A program made the position numbers and the translations under genes. Below, piece by piece: positions 1 to 6,951 of a DNA stretch of 39,107 bases. This DNA is from a virus, in IMG/VR virus record IMGVR_UViG_3300032291_000781, positions 1 through 39,107 of that record. One strand, given 5' to 3'. Numbering within the stretch: position 1 is the first letter of the stretch; each line of letters begins with the position of its first letter. The notes below the pieces were generated by a model. That model was not told where the DNA came from, ran no database searches, and was given only the letters and a program-made list of their open reading frames with translations.

Positions 1-123
1 AGCAACCTGCCGGAGTTTTTAAAGGACGCATCGTTGATAGTCATGCACAACGGCATAAGTTTCGATGCACCAGTATTGAATCGCTTATGGAAGACGAAGA
101 TTCGTTTGAGTCGAGTATTCGAT
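1..123. repeat. Terminal redundancy, left copy (identical to 38985-39107)
   Basis: The first 123 bases are repeated exactly at the end of the contig. The repeat lies inside the polymerase coding sequence and joins the two halves in frame, so it is best read as the overlap of a circular assembly and not as a packaged direct terminal repeat. Confidence 0.97.
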
Positions 124-1608
124 ACATTGATAGTAAGCAGGCTTCTCGACCCGAGCCGAGAGAACGGACACAGCCTAGAAGCGTGGGGACACACACTAGG
201 GTTTCCGAAGATTGACTATGCAAGGGTTTGGCAATGGCTTATGGATCGTAGTGAGGAGTATGATGGCGAGTGCTTTGATAATCCTCATCATGCTCTTCTT
301 GACGATTACTGTATTCGTGATGTTGAGGTAACTGCAAAACTCTATGAGCATTTAGTTACCGAGATTGAACAGAAGCAGTTTAGTCAGGAGTCCATTGAAC
401 TTGAACAGAGTGTTGCAGCTATCATTGCTCAACAAGAAAGGAATGGTTTTAAACTTGACCAAATCTATGCAACCTTGCTACTTACTGACATCAAGTCAAA
501 AGTGGCAGGAATATATGAGCAGATGCAACAACGATGGCCTCCCTACACTGTCGAACGATTCTCAGAAAAGACAGGAAAGAGACTCAAAGATAGCGTGGTT
601 ACTTTCAATCCCGGAAGTAGACAACAGATCGGAGAGAAGCTAAAGGAACTTGGGTGGAAGCCTAAGACCTTTACACCTACGGGACAGCCTATTGTTGATG
701 AATCTGTGCTGGAGAAGCTGGACATTCCAGAGGCTAAACTGATTGCTGAGTACCTGATGTTAAACAAGCGTATCAGCCAGATTGAGTCATGGATGGAAGC
801 TGTAGGTAAGGATGGAAGAGTTCATGGTAAGGTAATTACCAATGGTGCTGTGACAGGTCGTATGACACATAGCAGCCCTAACATGGCTCAGATTCCTAAT
901 GCAGGTTCAGTTTATGGCCCTGAGTGCAGGGAATGCTGGACTGTTGAAGAAGGTAATGTTTTGGTAGGCTGCGATGCTTCAGGACTTGAGCTTCGTATGC
1001 TTGCTCACTATATGAAGGATCAAAACTATGTCAGAACTGTCTGTGAGGGATCATCTAAAGATGGTACAGATGTACACACAGTTAACCAACGAGCAGCAGG
1101 ACTCGCTAGTCGAGACAATGCAAAAACTTTTATCTACGCCTTCCTCTACGGTGCGGGAGATGCGAAGATTGGTAGCATCGTTGGAGGATCAGCGGCAGCA
1201 GGTAAGAAGCTTAAGGAAAAGTTCCTTGAACAGACACCAGCCCTTGCAAAGCTCATCAAGCTTGTCTCCAGCATCTCAGCTAAGGGATATGTACCGGGGC
1301 TAGATGGTAGGAGAATTTGGGTACGATCTGAACACGCTGCTTTGAACAGCTTACTGCAAGGTGCAGGAGCTATCGTTATGAAGAAGGCTCTGGTTATCTT
1401 CAACGATAAGATCAAGGCAAACAAGTGGCCTGTTAAGCTCGTAGCCAATGTGCATGATGAGTTTCAGTTTGAATGTCCTAAAGATATTGCCGAAGATGCT
1501 GGCAAAGCTGCTAGGATGTCAATCATTGAAGCTGGTGAGTATTTCAAGCTTAGATGTCCTCTTGATGGGGAATATAAGATTGGAAGAAATTGGAGAGAAA
1601 CTCATTGA
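1..1608 (+). CDS. DNA polymerase, family A, T7 gp5-like (3' part of gene split by contig ends)
   Basis: This is the replicative phage DNA polymerase with 3'-5' proofreading. It is codons 36-570 of a gene that starts at 38880 and crosses the contig junction in frame. In full-length numbering, Exo II is N52-GISF-D57. Polymerase motif A is DASGLELR (D360), motif B is RDNAKTFIY plus LYG (K410), and motif C is H520-D-E. Several stretches, including the C-terminal GxNW, read like T7 gp5. At 570 residues it is well short of T7 gp5 (704). The long basic thioredoxin-binding insert of the T7 thumb is not seen between about residue 195 and the FNPGSR segment. The stop codon overlaps the -35 box of the next promoter. 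Identity is certain at family level; thioredoxin independence is inference. Confidence 0.97.
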   Translation, partial: SNLPEFLKDASLIVMHNGISFDAPVLNRLWKTKIRLSRVFDTLIVSRLLDPSRENGHSLEAWGHTLGFPKIDYARVWQWLMDRSEEYDGECFDNPHHALLDDYCIRDVEVTAKLYEHLVTEIEQKQFSQESIELEQSVAAIIAQQERNGFKLDQIYATLLLTDIKSKVAGIYEQMQQRWPPYTVERFSEKTGKRLKDSVVTFNPGSRQQIGEKLKELGWKPKTFTPTGQPIVDESVLEKLDIPEAKLIAEYLMLNKRISQIESWMEAVGKDGRVHGKVITNGAVTGRMTHSSPNMAQIPNAGSVYGPECRECWTVEEGNVLVGCDASGLELRMLAHYMKDQNYVRTVCEGSSKDGTDVHTVNQRAAGLASRDNAKTFIYAFLYGAGDAKIGSIVGGSAAAGKKLKEKFLEQTPALAKLIKLVSSISAKGYVPGLDGRRIWVRSEHAALNSLLQGAGAIVMKKALVIFNDKIKANKWPVKLVANVHDEFQFECPKDIAEDAGKAARMSIIEAGEYFKLRCPLDGEYKIGRNWRETH

Positions 1609-1632
1609 CACCTCACGAAAGTGTGGTATAAT
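1605..1632 (+). promoter_or_regulatory. Perfect-consensus sigma70 promoter ahead of tRNA-Leu
   Basis: TTGACA (1605-1610), a 16-base spacer and TATAAT (1627-1632). The predicted start (about 1639-1641) coincides with the first base of the tRNA, so the transcript would begin at or next to the mature 5' end. The -35 box contains the TGA stop of the polymerase. It likely also feeds the SSB gene and the genes downstream. Confidence 0.88.
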
Positions 1633-1640
1633 TTATATAT

Positions 1641-1725
1641 GCGAGTGTGGTGGAATTGGTATACACAGCAGACTTAAAATCTGCCGCCGAAAGGATTGAG
1701 GGATCGTGACCCTACACTCGTACCA
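1641..1725 (+). tRNA. tRNA-Leu (anticodon UAA)
   Basis: A cloverleaf with a long variable arm, as in class II tRNAs. The acceptor GCGAGTG (1641-1647) pairs with CACTCGT (1715-1721), with one G-U pair. The anticodon stem GCAGA/TCTGC encloses loop CTTAAAA with anticodon TAA. The discriminator is A and the CCA end is encoded (1723-1725). It reads UUA codons. It is the only tRNA seen, lies between the polymerase and SSB genes, and has its own consensus promoter. Confidence 0.96.
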
Positions 1726-1754
1726 ACAACTGAAATTTAAATAAGGAAATTAAA

Positions 1755-2174
1755 ATGGACAACAAACCAGTCAAAATCGCAGGCCAACTCTTCTGGGCTA
1801 ACTGGATGAAGGAATTCAATACCAAGTTTAACGAAGAGAACAACAAGTATGAATGTACTATTGGTATGCTCTCTGACAAGGCTTGTGAGGCTCTGAAAGC
1901 GCAAGGCATTGTGATTAAGAACAAGGATACGATGGGTAATTACATCGTTGGTAAGTCTAAGTTCCTGTTTGAGCCTATGGACACCGAAGGTAATCCTGTG
2001 GACATTGGCAAGATCGGTAACGGCACTAAGGTAACTGCTCTGGTTGGCTCCTATCGCCACAAGATGAGTGCTCGATTCGGTGCTGCTCCGTCTATCGGCA
2101 AGATCATCGTCACTGACTTGGTTGTCTATGGTGGTGACGCTGATAGCGAAGAAGATGACTCAGACATCCTCTGA
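1755..2174 (+). CDS. Single-stranded DNA-binding protein, T7 gp2.5-like
   Basis: 139 residues. The protein is OB-fold-sized and ends in a strongly acidic tail (residues about 128-139, DADSEEDDSDIL), the hallmark of SSB proteins that contact polymerase and helicase through the C-terminus. It lies directly after the polymerase/tRNA and before the exonuclease, as expected for a T7-type replication module. The start ATG follows an AAGGAAAT ribosome-binding site. The gene overlaps the next start by 20 bases. The assignment rests on size, acidic tail and context more than on a diagnostic motif. Confidence 0.8.
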   Translation: MDNKPVKIAGQLFWANWMKEFNTKFNEENNKYECTIGMLSDKACEALKAQGIVIKNKDTMGNYIVGKSKFLFEPMDTEGNPVDIGKIGNGTKVTALVGSYRHKMSARFGAAPSIGKIIVTDLVVYGGDADSEEDDSDIL

Positions 2175-2913
2175 AGACATCAAGATTGCACTGGTAGATG
2201 CTGACTTTCTTGTCTATCGTATTGGGTTCAGTACGGAGGATGAGCCAGTTGGCATCGCTAAGGCTCGATTAACGGAGTGGTTAGAGAACTTTATCTATGT
2301 GAATCTCAAGGCTGACGAATACAAAGCTTGGATTACAGGTAAGACTAACTATCGTTATGACATCGCCAAGACAGTTCCTTACAAAGGTAACCGCAAGGAT
2401 GTAGCTAGACCTAAGCACTATGAAGCCTTACGGCAGCATTTAGTGAAGCGTCATGATGCTATCCTTACTGTTGACCAAGAAGCTGACGATGCGGTAGCTA
2501 TCGAGTCTACAAAGCTCTTAGATAACTGCTGGATTGTTCATGTGGATAAAGACTTGGATCAGTTGCAAGGTTGGCACTACAACCCTGTTAAAGATGAGAG
2601 GTACTATTTAGATGACTACAGTTCGTATAAAGCGTTTTGCACTCAAATACTCACGGGTGACAGGATTGACAACATCCCGGGCTTGGACGGTATTGGCCCG
2701 AAAAAGGCTGATAAAGCTCTCTCGAAAGCGACCACCAAGGCAGCGCTCATTGAAGCTGCGTTTGATAAGTATCAAGAACTTGGCTATTCGGCGGAGTATT
2801 TTAAGGAACAAGGGCAGCTCTTGTGGCTGAGACGATATGAAGGAGAACTATGGCAACCGCCAAACAAGTTGCAACCAAGTACGGATTCCGTAGCGGACTT
2901 GAAGAGCGAATAG
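2155..2913 (+). CDS. 5'-3' exonuclease / flap endonuclease family, T7 gp6-like
   Basis: 252 residues from ATG 2155, which overlaps the SSB end; the frame is open further upstream but that would run deep into SSB. Residues 11-20 (IALVDADFLV) hold the first metal-binding Asp cluster. QEADDA is the second cluster, VHVDKDLDQ the third. LTGDRIDNIPGLDGIGPKKA is the helix-three-turn-helix seen in polymerase I 5' nucleases. It removes RNA primers or degrades host DNA to supply nucleotides. It overlaps endonuclease I by 64 bases. Confidence 0.92.
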   Translation: MTQTSSEDIKIALVDADFLVYRIGFSTEDEPVGIAKARLTEWLENFIYVNLKADEYKAWITGKTNYRYDIAKTVPYKGNRKDVARPKHYEALRQHLVKRHDAILTVDQEADDAVAIESTKLLDNCWIVHVDKDLDQLQGWHYNPVKDERYYLDDYSSYKAFCTQILTGDRIDNIPGLDGIGPKKADKALSKATTKAALIEAAFDKYQELGYSAEYFKEQGQLLWLRRYEGELWQPPNKLQPSTDSVADLKSE

Positions 2914-3254
2914 CTGAACAACTAGACAAGTTAGGTGTTGAGTACACATACGAGAAGGTTAAGCTGAAGTACATTAAACCTGCTTCCTCTCATGTCTATA
3001 CACCTGACTTTGTACTGGCTAACGGGATCATTGTGGAGACAAAGGGACGCTTCTTAGCACCTGATCGTCAGAAGCATTTGTTAGTTAAGAAACATAATCC
3101 TGAGCTTGATATTCGCTTTGTCTTTAGTAATTCAAATGCTCGTATCAGCAAGACATCCAGAACAACCTACGCTATGTGGTGTAGGAAGAACGGATACCAG
3201 TTTGCTGATAAGACTATTCCAGAGGAGTGGATCAATGAGAGTAAAGCTGATTAA
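2850..3254 (+). CDS. Endonuclease I, Holliday-junction resolvase, T7 gp3-like
   Basis: 134 residues; T7 gp3 is 149. The PD-(D/E)XK active site is visible: GLEE (E18/E19), TPDF (D53) and ETK (E63, K65), matching the spacing of T7 endonuclease I (E20, D55, E65, K67). It resolves branched DNA before packaging and helps degrade host DNA. The start ATG 2850 lies inside the exonuclease end and follows an AGGAGA ribosome-binding site. The gene overlaps the next small ORF by 20 bases. Confidence 0.93.
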   Translation: MATAKQVATKYGFRSGLEERIAEQLDKLGVEYTYEKVKLKYIKPASSHVYTPDFVLANGIIVETKGRFLAPDRQKHLLVKKHNPELDIRFVFSNSNARISKTSRTTYAMWCRKNGYQFADKTIPEEWINESKAD

Positions 3255-3405
3255 AGAGAATGAAGATGGCAGTGCAAGCTATCTCTTTGACCTAGATGCG
3301 GATGAGGCTGATTCGCTTCTCAGGCTTGGCATCCTAGAGGCTATCAAAGCAGGTATTCGTGATGGCGATCTATTGAAAGTGGAAGGTGAAGATGTCAGTA
3401 GTTAA
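3235..3405 (+). CDS. Small acidic protein of unknown function
   Basis: 56 residues, MRVKLIKENEDG onward, with no recognised domain. It is acidic and soluble. The start ATG 3235 lies inside the end of the endonuclease gene and follows AGGAG at 3221-3225. Its end overlaps the ThyX start by 14 bases, so it is translationally coupled on both sides. Tight packing and a good ribosome-binding site support expression; function unknown. Confidence 0.75.
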   Translation: MRVKLIKENEDGSASYLFDLDADEADSLLRLGILEAIKAGIRDGDLLKVEGEDVSS

Positions 3406-4024
3406 TGTGGTGTGGACTACACCTAATGCAGAAGAGACCATTGCATACTGTGCTCGTGTAAGTAACCCAGAGAATCAGAATGCTCAAGCAACAGCGCCTA
3501 AGCTTCTGAAGTATCTGATTAAGCACAAGCACTGGAGTCCATTTGAGATGGTCAATGTGTGCATGGAGATTGAGACTACCCGTGATATTGCTCGGCAGAT
3601 TCTGAGGCATCGTAGCTTTAGCTTCCAAGAGTTCTCTCAGCGATACGCTGCTGTCCAAGGCTTTGAGTTGTCTGAGGTACGCCTACAGGACTTGAAGAAT
3701 CGACAGAACAGTATCGAGGTTGGTGATGATGCCTTGCATGGATGGTGGTATCAGGCTCAGAAGCGTATCCGTGATGATGCTGAGTTCATGTACAATACAG
3801 CACTGGCTAAAGGGGTTGCTAAAGAGCAGGCTCGTAAGCTGCTGCCAGAGGGCATGACAATGAGCAAGATGTACATGAATGGCACACTGCGTAGTTGGCT
3901 GCACTATGTGGATATTCGCTGTGACAAGGCTACGCAGAAGGAGCACCGAGAGGTCGCTGAGAAGTGCCGTGAAGAGTTAACTAGATTGTTCCCTAATGTA
4001 ATGGAGGCTATGAATGCTGATTGA
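3392..4024 (+). CDS. thyX: FAD-dependent thymidylate synthase ThyX
   Basis: 210 residues. It makes dTMP from dUMP using methylene-tetrahydrofolate and FAD, raising dTTP supply for phage replication. The signature RHRxxSxxxxSxR is present at residues 72-84 (RHRSFSFQEFSQR). HWSPFEM near residue 47 and the C-terminal RSWLHYVDIR are also typical of the family. ATG 3392 is chosen over the in-frame GTG 3386 because GGAAGG precedes it at good spacing. It sits in a nucleotide-metabolism cluster with MazG-like, NrdAB and glutaredoxin genes. Confidence 0.96.
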   Translation: MSVVNVVWTTPNAEETIAYCARVSNPENQNAQATAPKLLKYLIKHKHWSPFEMVNVCMEIETTRDIARQILRHRSFSFQEFSQRYAAVQGFELSEVRLQDLKNRQNSIEVGDDALHGWWYQAQKRIRDDAEFMYNTALAKGVAKEQARKLLPEGMTMSKMYMNGTLRSWLHYVDIRCDKATQKEHREVAEKCREELTRLFPNVMEAMNAD

Positions 4025-4322
4025 AGAATACCAAGAACTAGCGTTTAAGACTGCGCTAGAGACTGCCAAGAACCCTGCTTATATGGTATCTAACCTTACC
4101 TCTGAAGCTGGTGAAGTTGCAGGTAAGTATGCCAAGTGGATTCGGGATGGTGTACTAGACGAAGCAGGTATGCAAAAGGAGATTGGTGATGTGCTGTGGC
4201 AGATCGCTGGTCTATCGACAGTGATGGGTTGGAGCTTGGCTGATCTGGCGAGTAAGAACTTGCAGAAGCTGGCACAACGACAAATGAACAATACTTTGAA
4301 AGGTTCTGGCGATGAGCGATAA
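4014..4322 (+). CDS. MazG-like nucleotide pyrophosphohydrolase
   Basis: 102 residues, a single all-alpha NTP-PPase domain. The metal-binding pattern is seen as SEAGEVAGKYAKW (ExxE-like) followed by EIGDVLWQIA (ExxD). Such enzymes hydrolyse (d)NTPs to monophosphates; in phages they are thought to trim noncanonical nucleotides or ppGpp pools. The start overlaps the ThyX end and GGAGG precedes it at 4004-4008. It overlaps the next gene by 11 bases. Confidence 0.85.
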   Translation: MLIEEYQELAFKTALETAKNPAYMVSNLTSEAGEVAGKYAKWIRDGVLDEAGMQKEIGDVLWQIAGLSTVMGWSLADLASKNLQKLAQRQMNNTLKGSGDER

Positions 4323-4596
4323 TAATCAAGACTATACTGGCTATGGCTTCATGTACCGTGATTGTGGTGGTAAGGTTTCCAAGCATGAGGTAACTGTTGA
4401 TGAGGTTACATGGCCTGAAGTGCTTAATGACTTCGTTAACTTTCTTCAAAGCGTGTACGGCTACGAAATCAAGTCCTCTATTCGTGTAAAAGAGCCTTAC
4501 TGGATGAAGCATGACAATGTTTCTCCTGAGATCATTGCATACCATGAAGTACATGGATGGAACGGTGAATTCTTCAACGATGAAGCTGACTGGTAA
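4312..4596 (+). CDS. Hypothetical protein, 94 aa
   Basis: Not recognised. It is an acidic, aromatic-rich soluble protein with no membrane segment and no cysteine pair. It starts inside the end of the MazG-like gene and ends two bases before the metallophosphoesterase start, so it belongs to the same transcript and is probably translationally coupled. Confidence 0.75.
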   Translation: MSDNNQDYTGYGFMYRDCGGKVSKHEVTVDEVTWPEVLNDFVNFLQSVYGYEIKSSIRVKEPYWMKHDNVSPEIIAYHEVHGWNGEFFNDEADW

Positions 4597-4598
4597 GC

Positions 4599-5369
4599 AT
4601 GAGAATTCTAGTTATTCCTGACTGCCAAGTCAAAGAAGGAGTACCACTAGAGCATCTGGAATGGGCAGGGAAGGCTATCTGTGAGTATCGACCTGATGTG
4701 GTTATTAACATCGGTGACTTTGCGGATATGCCTTCACTGTCTACCCATGATGTGAAGGGTTCTAAGTACTTTGAAGGTCTTCGATACAAGAAAGATGTAG
4801 AGATTGTTAAGGAAGCTATGAAGAAGCTCCTGAAGCCTTTGCGTGATCTCCAGAAGACACAACGAGATACTAAACACAAGGTGTATAAGCCTCGTATGAT
4901 CCTGACTCTGGGTAACCATGAGAATCGTATCAATCGAGCAGTTAACAACAACCCAACTCTTGAGGGTTTGATCTCTGTAAAGGATTTAGACTATGATAAA
5001 GATTGGGAAGTACATGACTTCTTACACCCTGTATTCATCAATGGTGTTGGTTTTAGTCACTATTGGCCTGTTGGTGCGATGGGCAGACCAGCAGGTACTG
5101 CAAGCGCTATCATTAACAAGCTTCATATGTCTTGCATTGCTGGACACCAACAGGGTAAGCAGATTGCCTATGGTAAACGGGCTGACGGGATGCCTATTTG
5201 TGCTATCATTGCTGGTAGCTACTATATGCACGATGAGGACTATATGGATCAACTGAGCAATCGTCACTGGCGAGGCTTGGTTGTGTTGAATGATGTGAAA
5301 GATGGGAGCTTCGATGAGATGCTTTTGTCGATTGACTACTTGGAGCGTAAGTATGCAAAAGAAATGTGA
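4599..5369 (+). CDS. Calcineurin-like metallophosphoesterase
   Basis: 256 residues. The di-metal motifs appear in order: PDCQ near residue 7 (D/H site), GDFAD (about residues 40-44), GNHE (about 107-110) and GHQQG (about 180-184). These fit the calcineurin-like fold; the substrate (nucleic acid, cyclic nucleotide or phosphoprotein) cannot be told. Such genes recur in replication modules of podovirus-like phages. The gene overlaps the next by 17 bases. Confidence 0.88.
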   Translation: MRILVIPDCQVKEGVPLEHLEWAGKAICEYRPDVVINIGDFADMPSLSTHDVKGSKYFEGLRYKKDVEIVKEAMKKLLKPLRDLQKTQRDTKHKVYKPRMILTLGNHENRINRAVNNNPTLEGLISVKDLDYDKDWEVHDFLHPVFINGVGFSHYWPVGAMGRPAGTASAIINKLHMSCIAGHQQGKQIAYGKRADGMPICAIIAGSYYMHDEDYMDQLSNRHWRGLVVLNDVKDGSFDEMLLSIDYLERKYAKEM

Positions 5370-5859
5370 TACCTGCTTCTATGCCTTGATGGACAAAGAA
5401 TCGGATGCTCCATGCGTCTCCTGTCGTGGCTATTCTAACTATGTGGATGGATTCATGTATGCGCCTAAGTCTCATGGCTCACAGACGCTGCAAGAATGTA
5501 TTGATGATTGGTTTAAGTCAAAAAGTGATGAAGATTACTCTGACTTTGGTGGAGGAAGTACTTTGAAAGATTATCCCGAATTAAACTACAACACCGTGAG
5601 CAAGCCTAAACACTATATGCTGTTTGAAGAGCAAGGCATCGAGGTTCGTGATGTTATTGAGCAACTCATGAAAAGGGTTTACACTGCCTATAATGAAGAA
5701 GAAAGCACAACAGTTCCTTTTTCTCCTATGTTTGACTCTGACTATGTACAAATGATGCAATATGTAATGCGCTTCATGGACAAGAATGGTGTTGAGGACT
5801 TGAAGAAGGCTCGATGGTATTTGGATAAGCTTATTGATGCTTATGAATCTGACATTTGA
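5353..5859 (+). CDS. DUF3310-type protein with N-terminal CxxC pairs
   Basis: 168 residues from ATG 5353, inside the metallophosphoesterase end. Residues 5-24 hold two CxxC pairs (C5/C8, C21/C24), a probable zinc knuckle. Residues about 75-168 contain SKPKHY near the start and a YVMRFMDKNGVEDLKKARWYLDKL helix, the pattern of DUF3310, a domain found in T7 gp1.7-like nucleotide kinases. The central stretch (about 108-120) is longer than usual. A role in nucleotide metabolism fits the context but is inference. Confidence 0.78.
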   Translation: MQKKCDTCFYALMDKESDAPCVSCRGYSNYVDGFMYAPKSHGSQTLQECIDDWFKSKSDEDYSDFGGGSTLKDYPELNYNTVSKPKHYMLFEEQGIEVRDVIEQLMKRVYTAYNEEESTTVPFSPMFDSDYVQMMQYVMRFMDKNGVEDLKKARWYLDKLIDAYESDI

Positions 5860-5998
5860 AGAATTAAAAGAGAAGCTTCAAAGGGTTGACGAGGTTACAC
5901 TGCTGGAGTTGCTGGACATTCGCAGTGAGGACATCGTTGAGCGCTTTGAAGACTATATTGAAGAGCAACAAGACAGACTAACTAGGGAGATAGAATGA
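5843..5998 (+). CDS. Small acidic helical phage protein, 51 aa
   Basis: The sequence MNLTFEELKEKLQRVDEVT and the rest are dominated by acidic, amphipathic helices (TLLELLDIRSEDIVERFEDYIEE). It resembles small proteins commonly seen in phage replication clusters, but no function is known to me. The start overlaps the previous gene by 17 bases; the TGA stop overlaps the NrdB start (ATGA). Confidence 0.8.
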   Translation: MNLTFEELKEKLQRVDEVTLLELLDIRSEDIVERFEDYIEEQQDRLTREIE

Positions 5999-6951
5999 GA
6001 AACCTTCTGACGAAGAAGACAGCGTATACTTTTGACTATCCAGAGGCACTGGCCTTTGCAGATAAACAGAACGGAGTGTTCTGGACATTTGATGAGATTG
6101 ACCTTGAGAAGGATGTGCATAGCATCCTGACAGACTTTACCCCGTCCGAGCGTCATGGCGTGACTACTTCACTGAAGCTGTTTACCAAGTATGAGCGTAT
6201 CGTTGGTGATGAGTACTGGTCAGGTACAGTTAAGCCTAACTTCCAGCATCCTGATATTGGCTTGATGGCTGATGCCTTCTGTTACTTTGAGAGCAATGTC
6301 CATGCACGATTCTATAACCGGATTAATGAACTGCTAGGCTTGGCTACTGAAGAGTTCCATCAATCGTGGCAATACGATCCTATCTTGGCTAGTCGTATCG
6401 GTTATTTGGATAGCATTGTCAGTGGTCGTGATGTTCCTCTGTCCTTGGCTGTGTTCAGCATGATGGAAGGCTGTGTCCTGTACTCTAGCTTTGCTTTCCT
6501 GAAGCACTTCCAGAGCAATGGTAAGAACAAACTGAGTAACCTTGTGGCAGGTATTAACTTCTCCGTTCGGGATGAGAATATCCACCATGAAGCAGGTGCT
6601 TGGTTGTTCCGTACCTATGTGGAAGAGAATAAGGTAGACAAGGAATGGATCAAGGATCGTGTGTATCAAGCTGCTAAGGCTTTGGTTGACCATGAGCATC
6701 GTATTGTTGACCTGCTGTTCTCTCAAGGGGACATTGAAGGCATCAATGCACCAGCAATGAAGGCTTTTGTGAATGCACGAGCTAACATCTGCTTGAACAA
6801 CTTGGGCTTTGACAGTATCTTTGATGAAGCTGGTGATACAATTTCTGATTGGTTCTATCTTGGTATCTCGTCATCGACTATCCATGACTTCTTTGCCAAG
6901 GTTGGTAACCAGTACAATCGTAAATGGAATGAAAAGGGCTTTGTATGGTGA
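5995..6951 (+). CDS. nrdB: Ribonucleotide reductase class I small subunit (NrdB)
   Basis: 318 residues. It houses the di-metal/tyrosyl radical site that activates NrdA. Likely ligands are E67 (a carboxylate at the usual Asp/Glu position), E99, H103, E158 (MMEGC), E194 and H197 (RDENIH). The putative radical tyrosine Y107 lies four residues after H103, as in E. coli. One oddity: the first Glu and His are spaced ExxxH (E99-SNV-H103) and not the usual ExxH. The gene overlaps nrdA by 7 bases. Identity is secure; metal type and radical chemistry are open. Confidence 0.93.
   Translation: MRNLLTKKTAYTFDYPEALAFADKQNGVFWTFDEIDLEKDVHSILTDFTPSERHGVTTSLKLFTKYERIVGDEYWSGTVKPNFQHPDIGLMADAFCYFESNVHARFYNRINELLGLATEEFHQSWQYDPILASRIGYLDSIVSGRDVPLSLAVFSMMEGCVLYSSFAFLKHFQSNGKNKLSNLVAGINFSVRDENIHHEAGAWLFRTYVEENKVDKEWIKDRVYQAAKALVDHEHRIVDLLFSQGDIEGINAPAMKAFVNARANICLNNLGFDSIFDEAGDTISDWFYLGISSSTIHDFFAKVGNQYNRKWNEKGFVW

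Noticed and set aside
1-123. Terminal repeat as a T7-like physical direct terminal repeat
   Set aside because: It falls inside the polymerase coding sequence and restores its frame when merged; an assembly overlap of a circle is simpler.
2068-2154. Upstream extension of the exonuclease frame to ATG 2068
   Set aside because: It would lie almost wholly inside the SSB gene in another frame; ATG 2155 places the conserved VDADF motif at the normal distance from the N-terminus.
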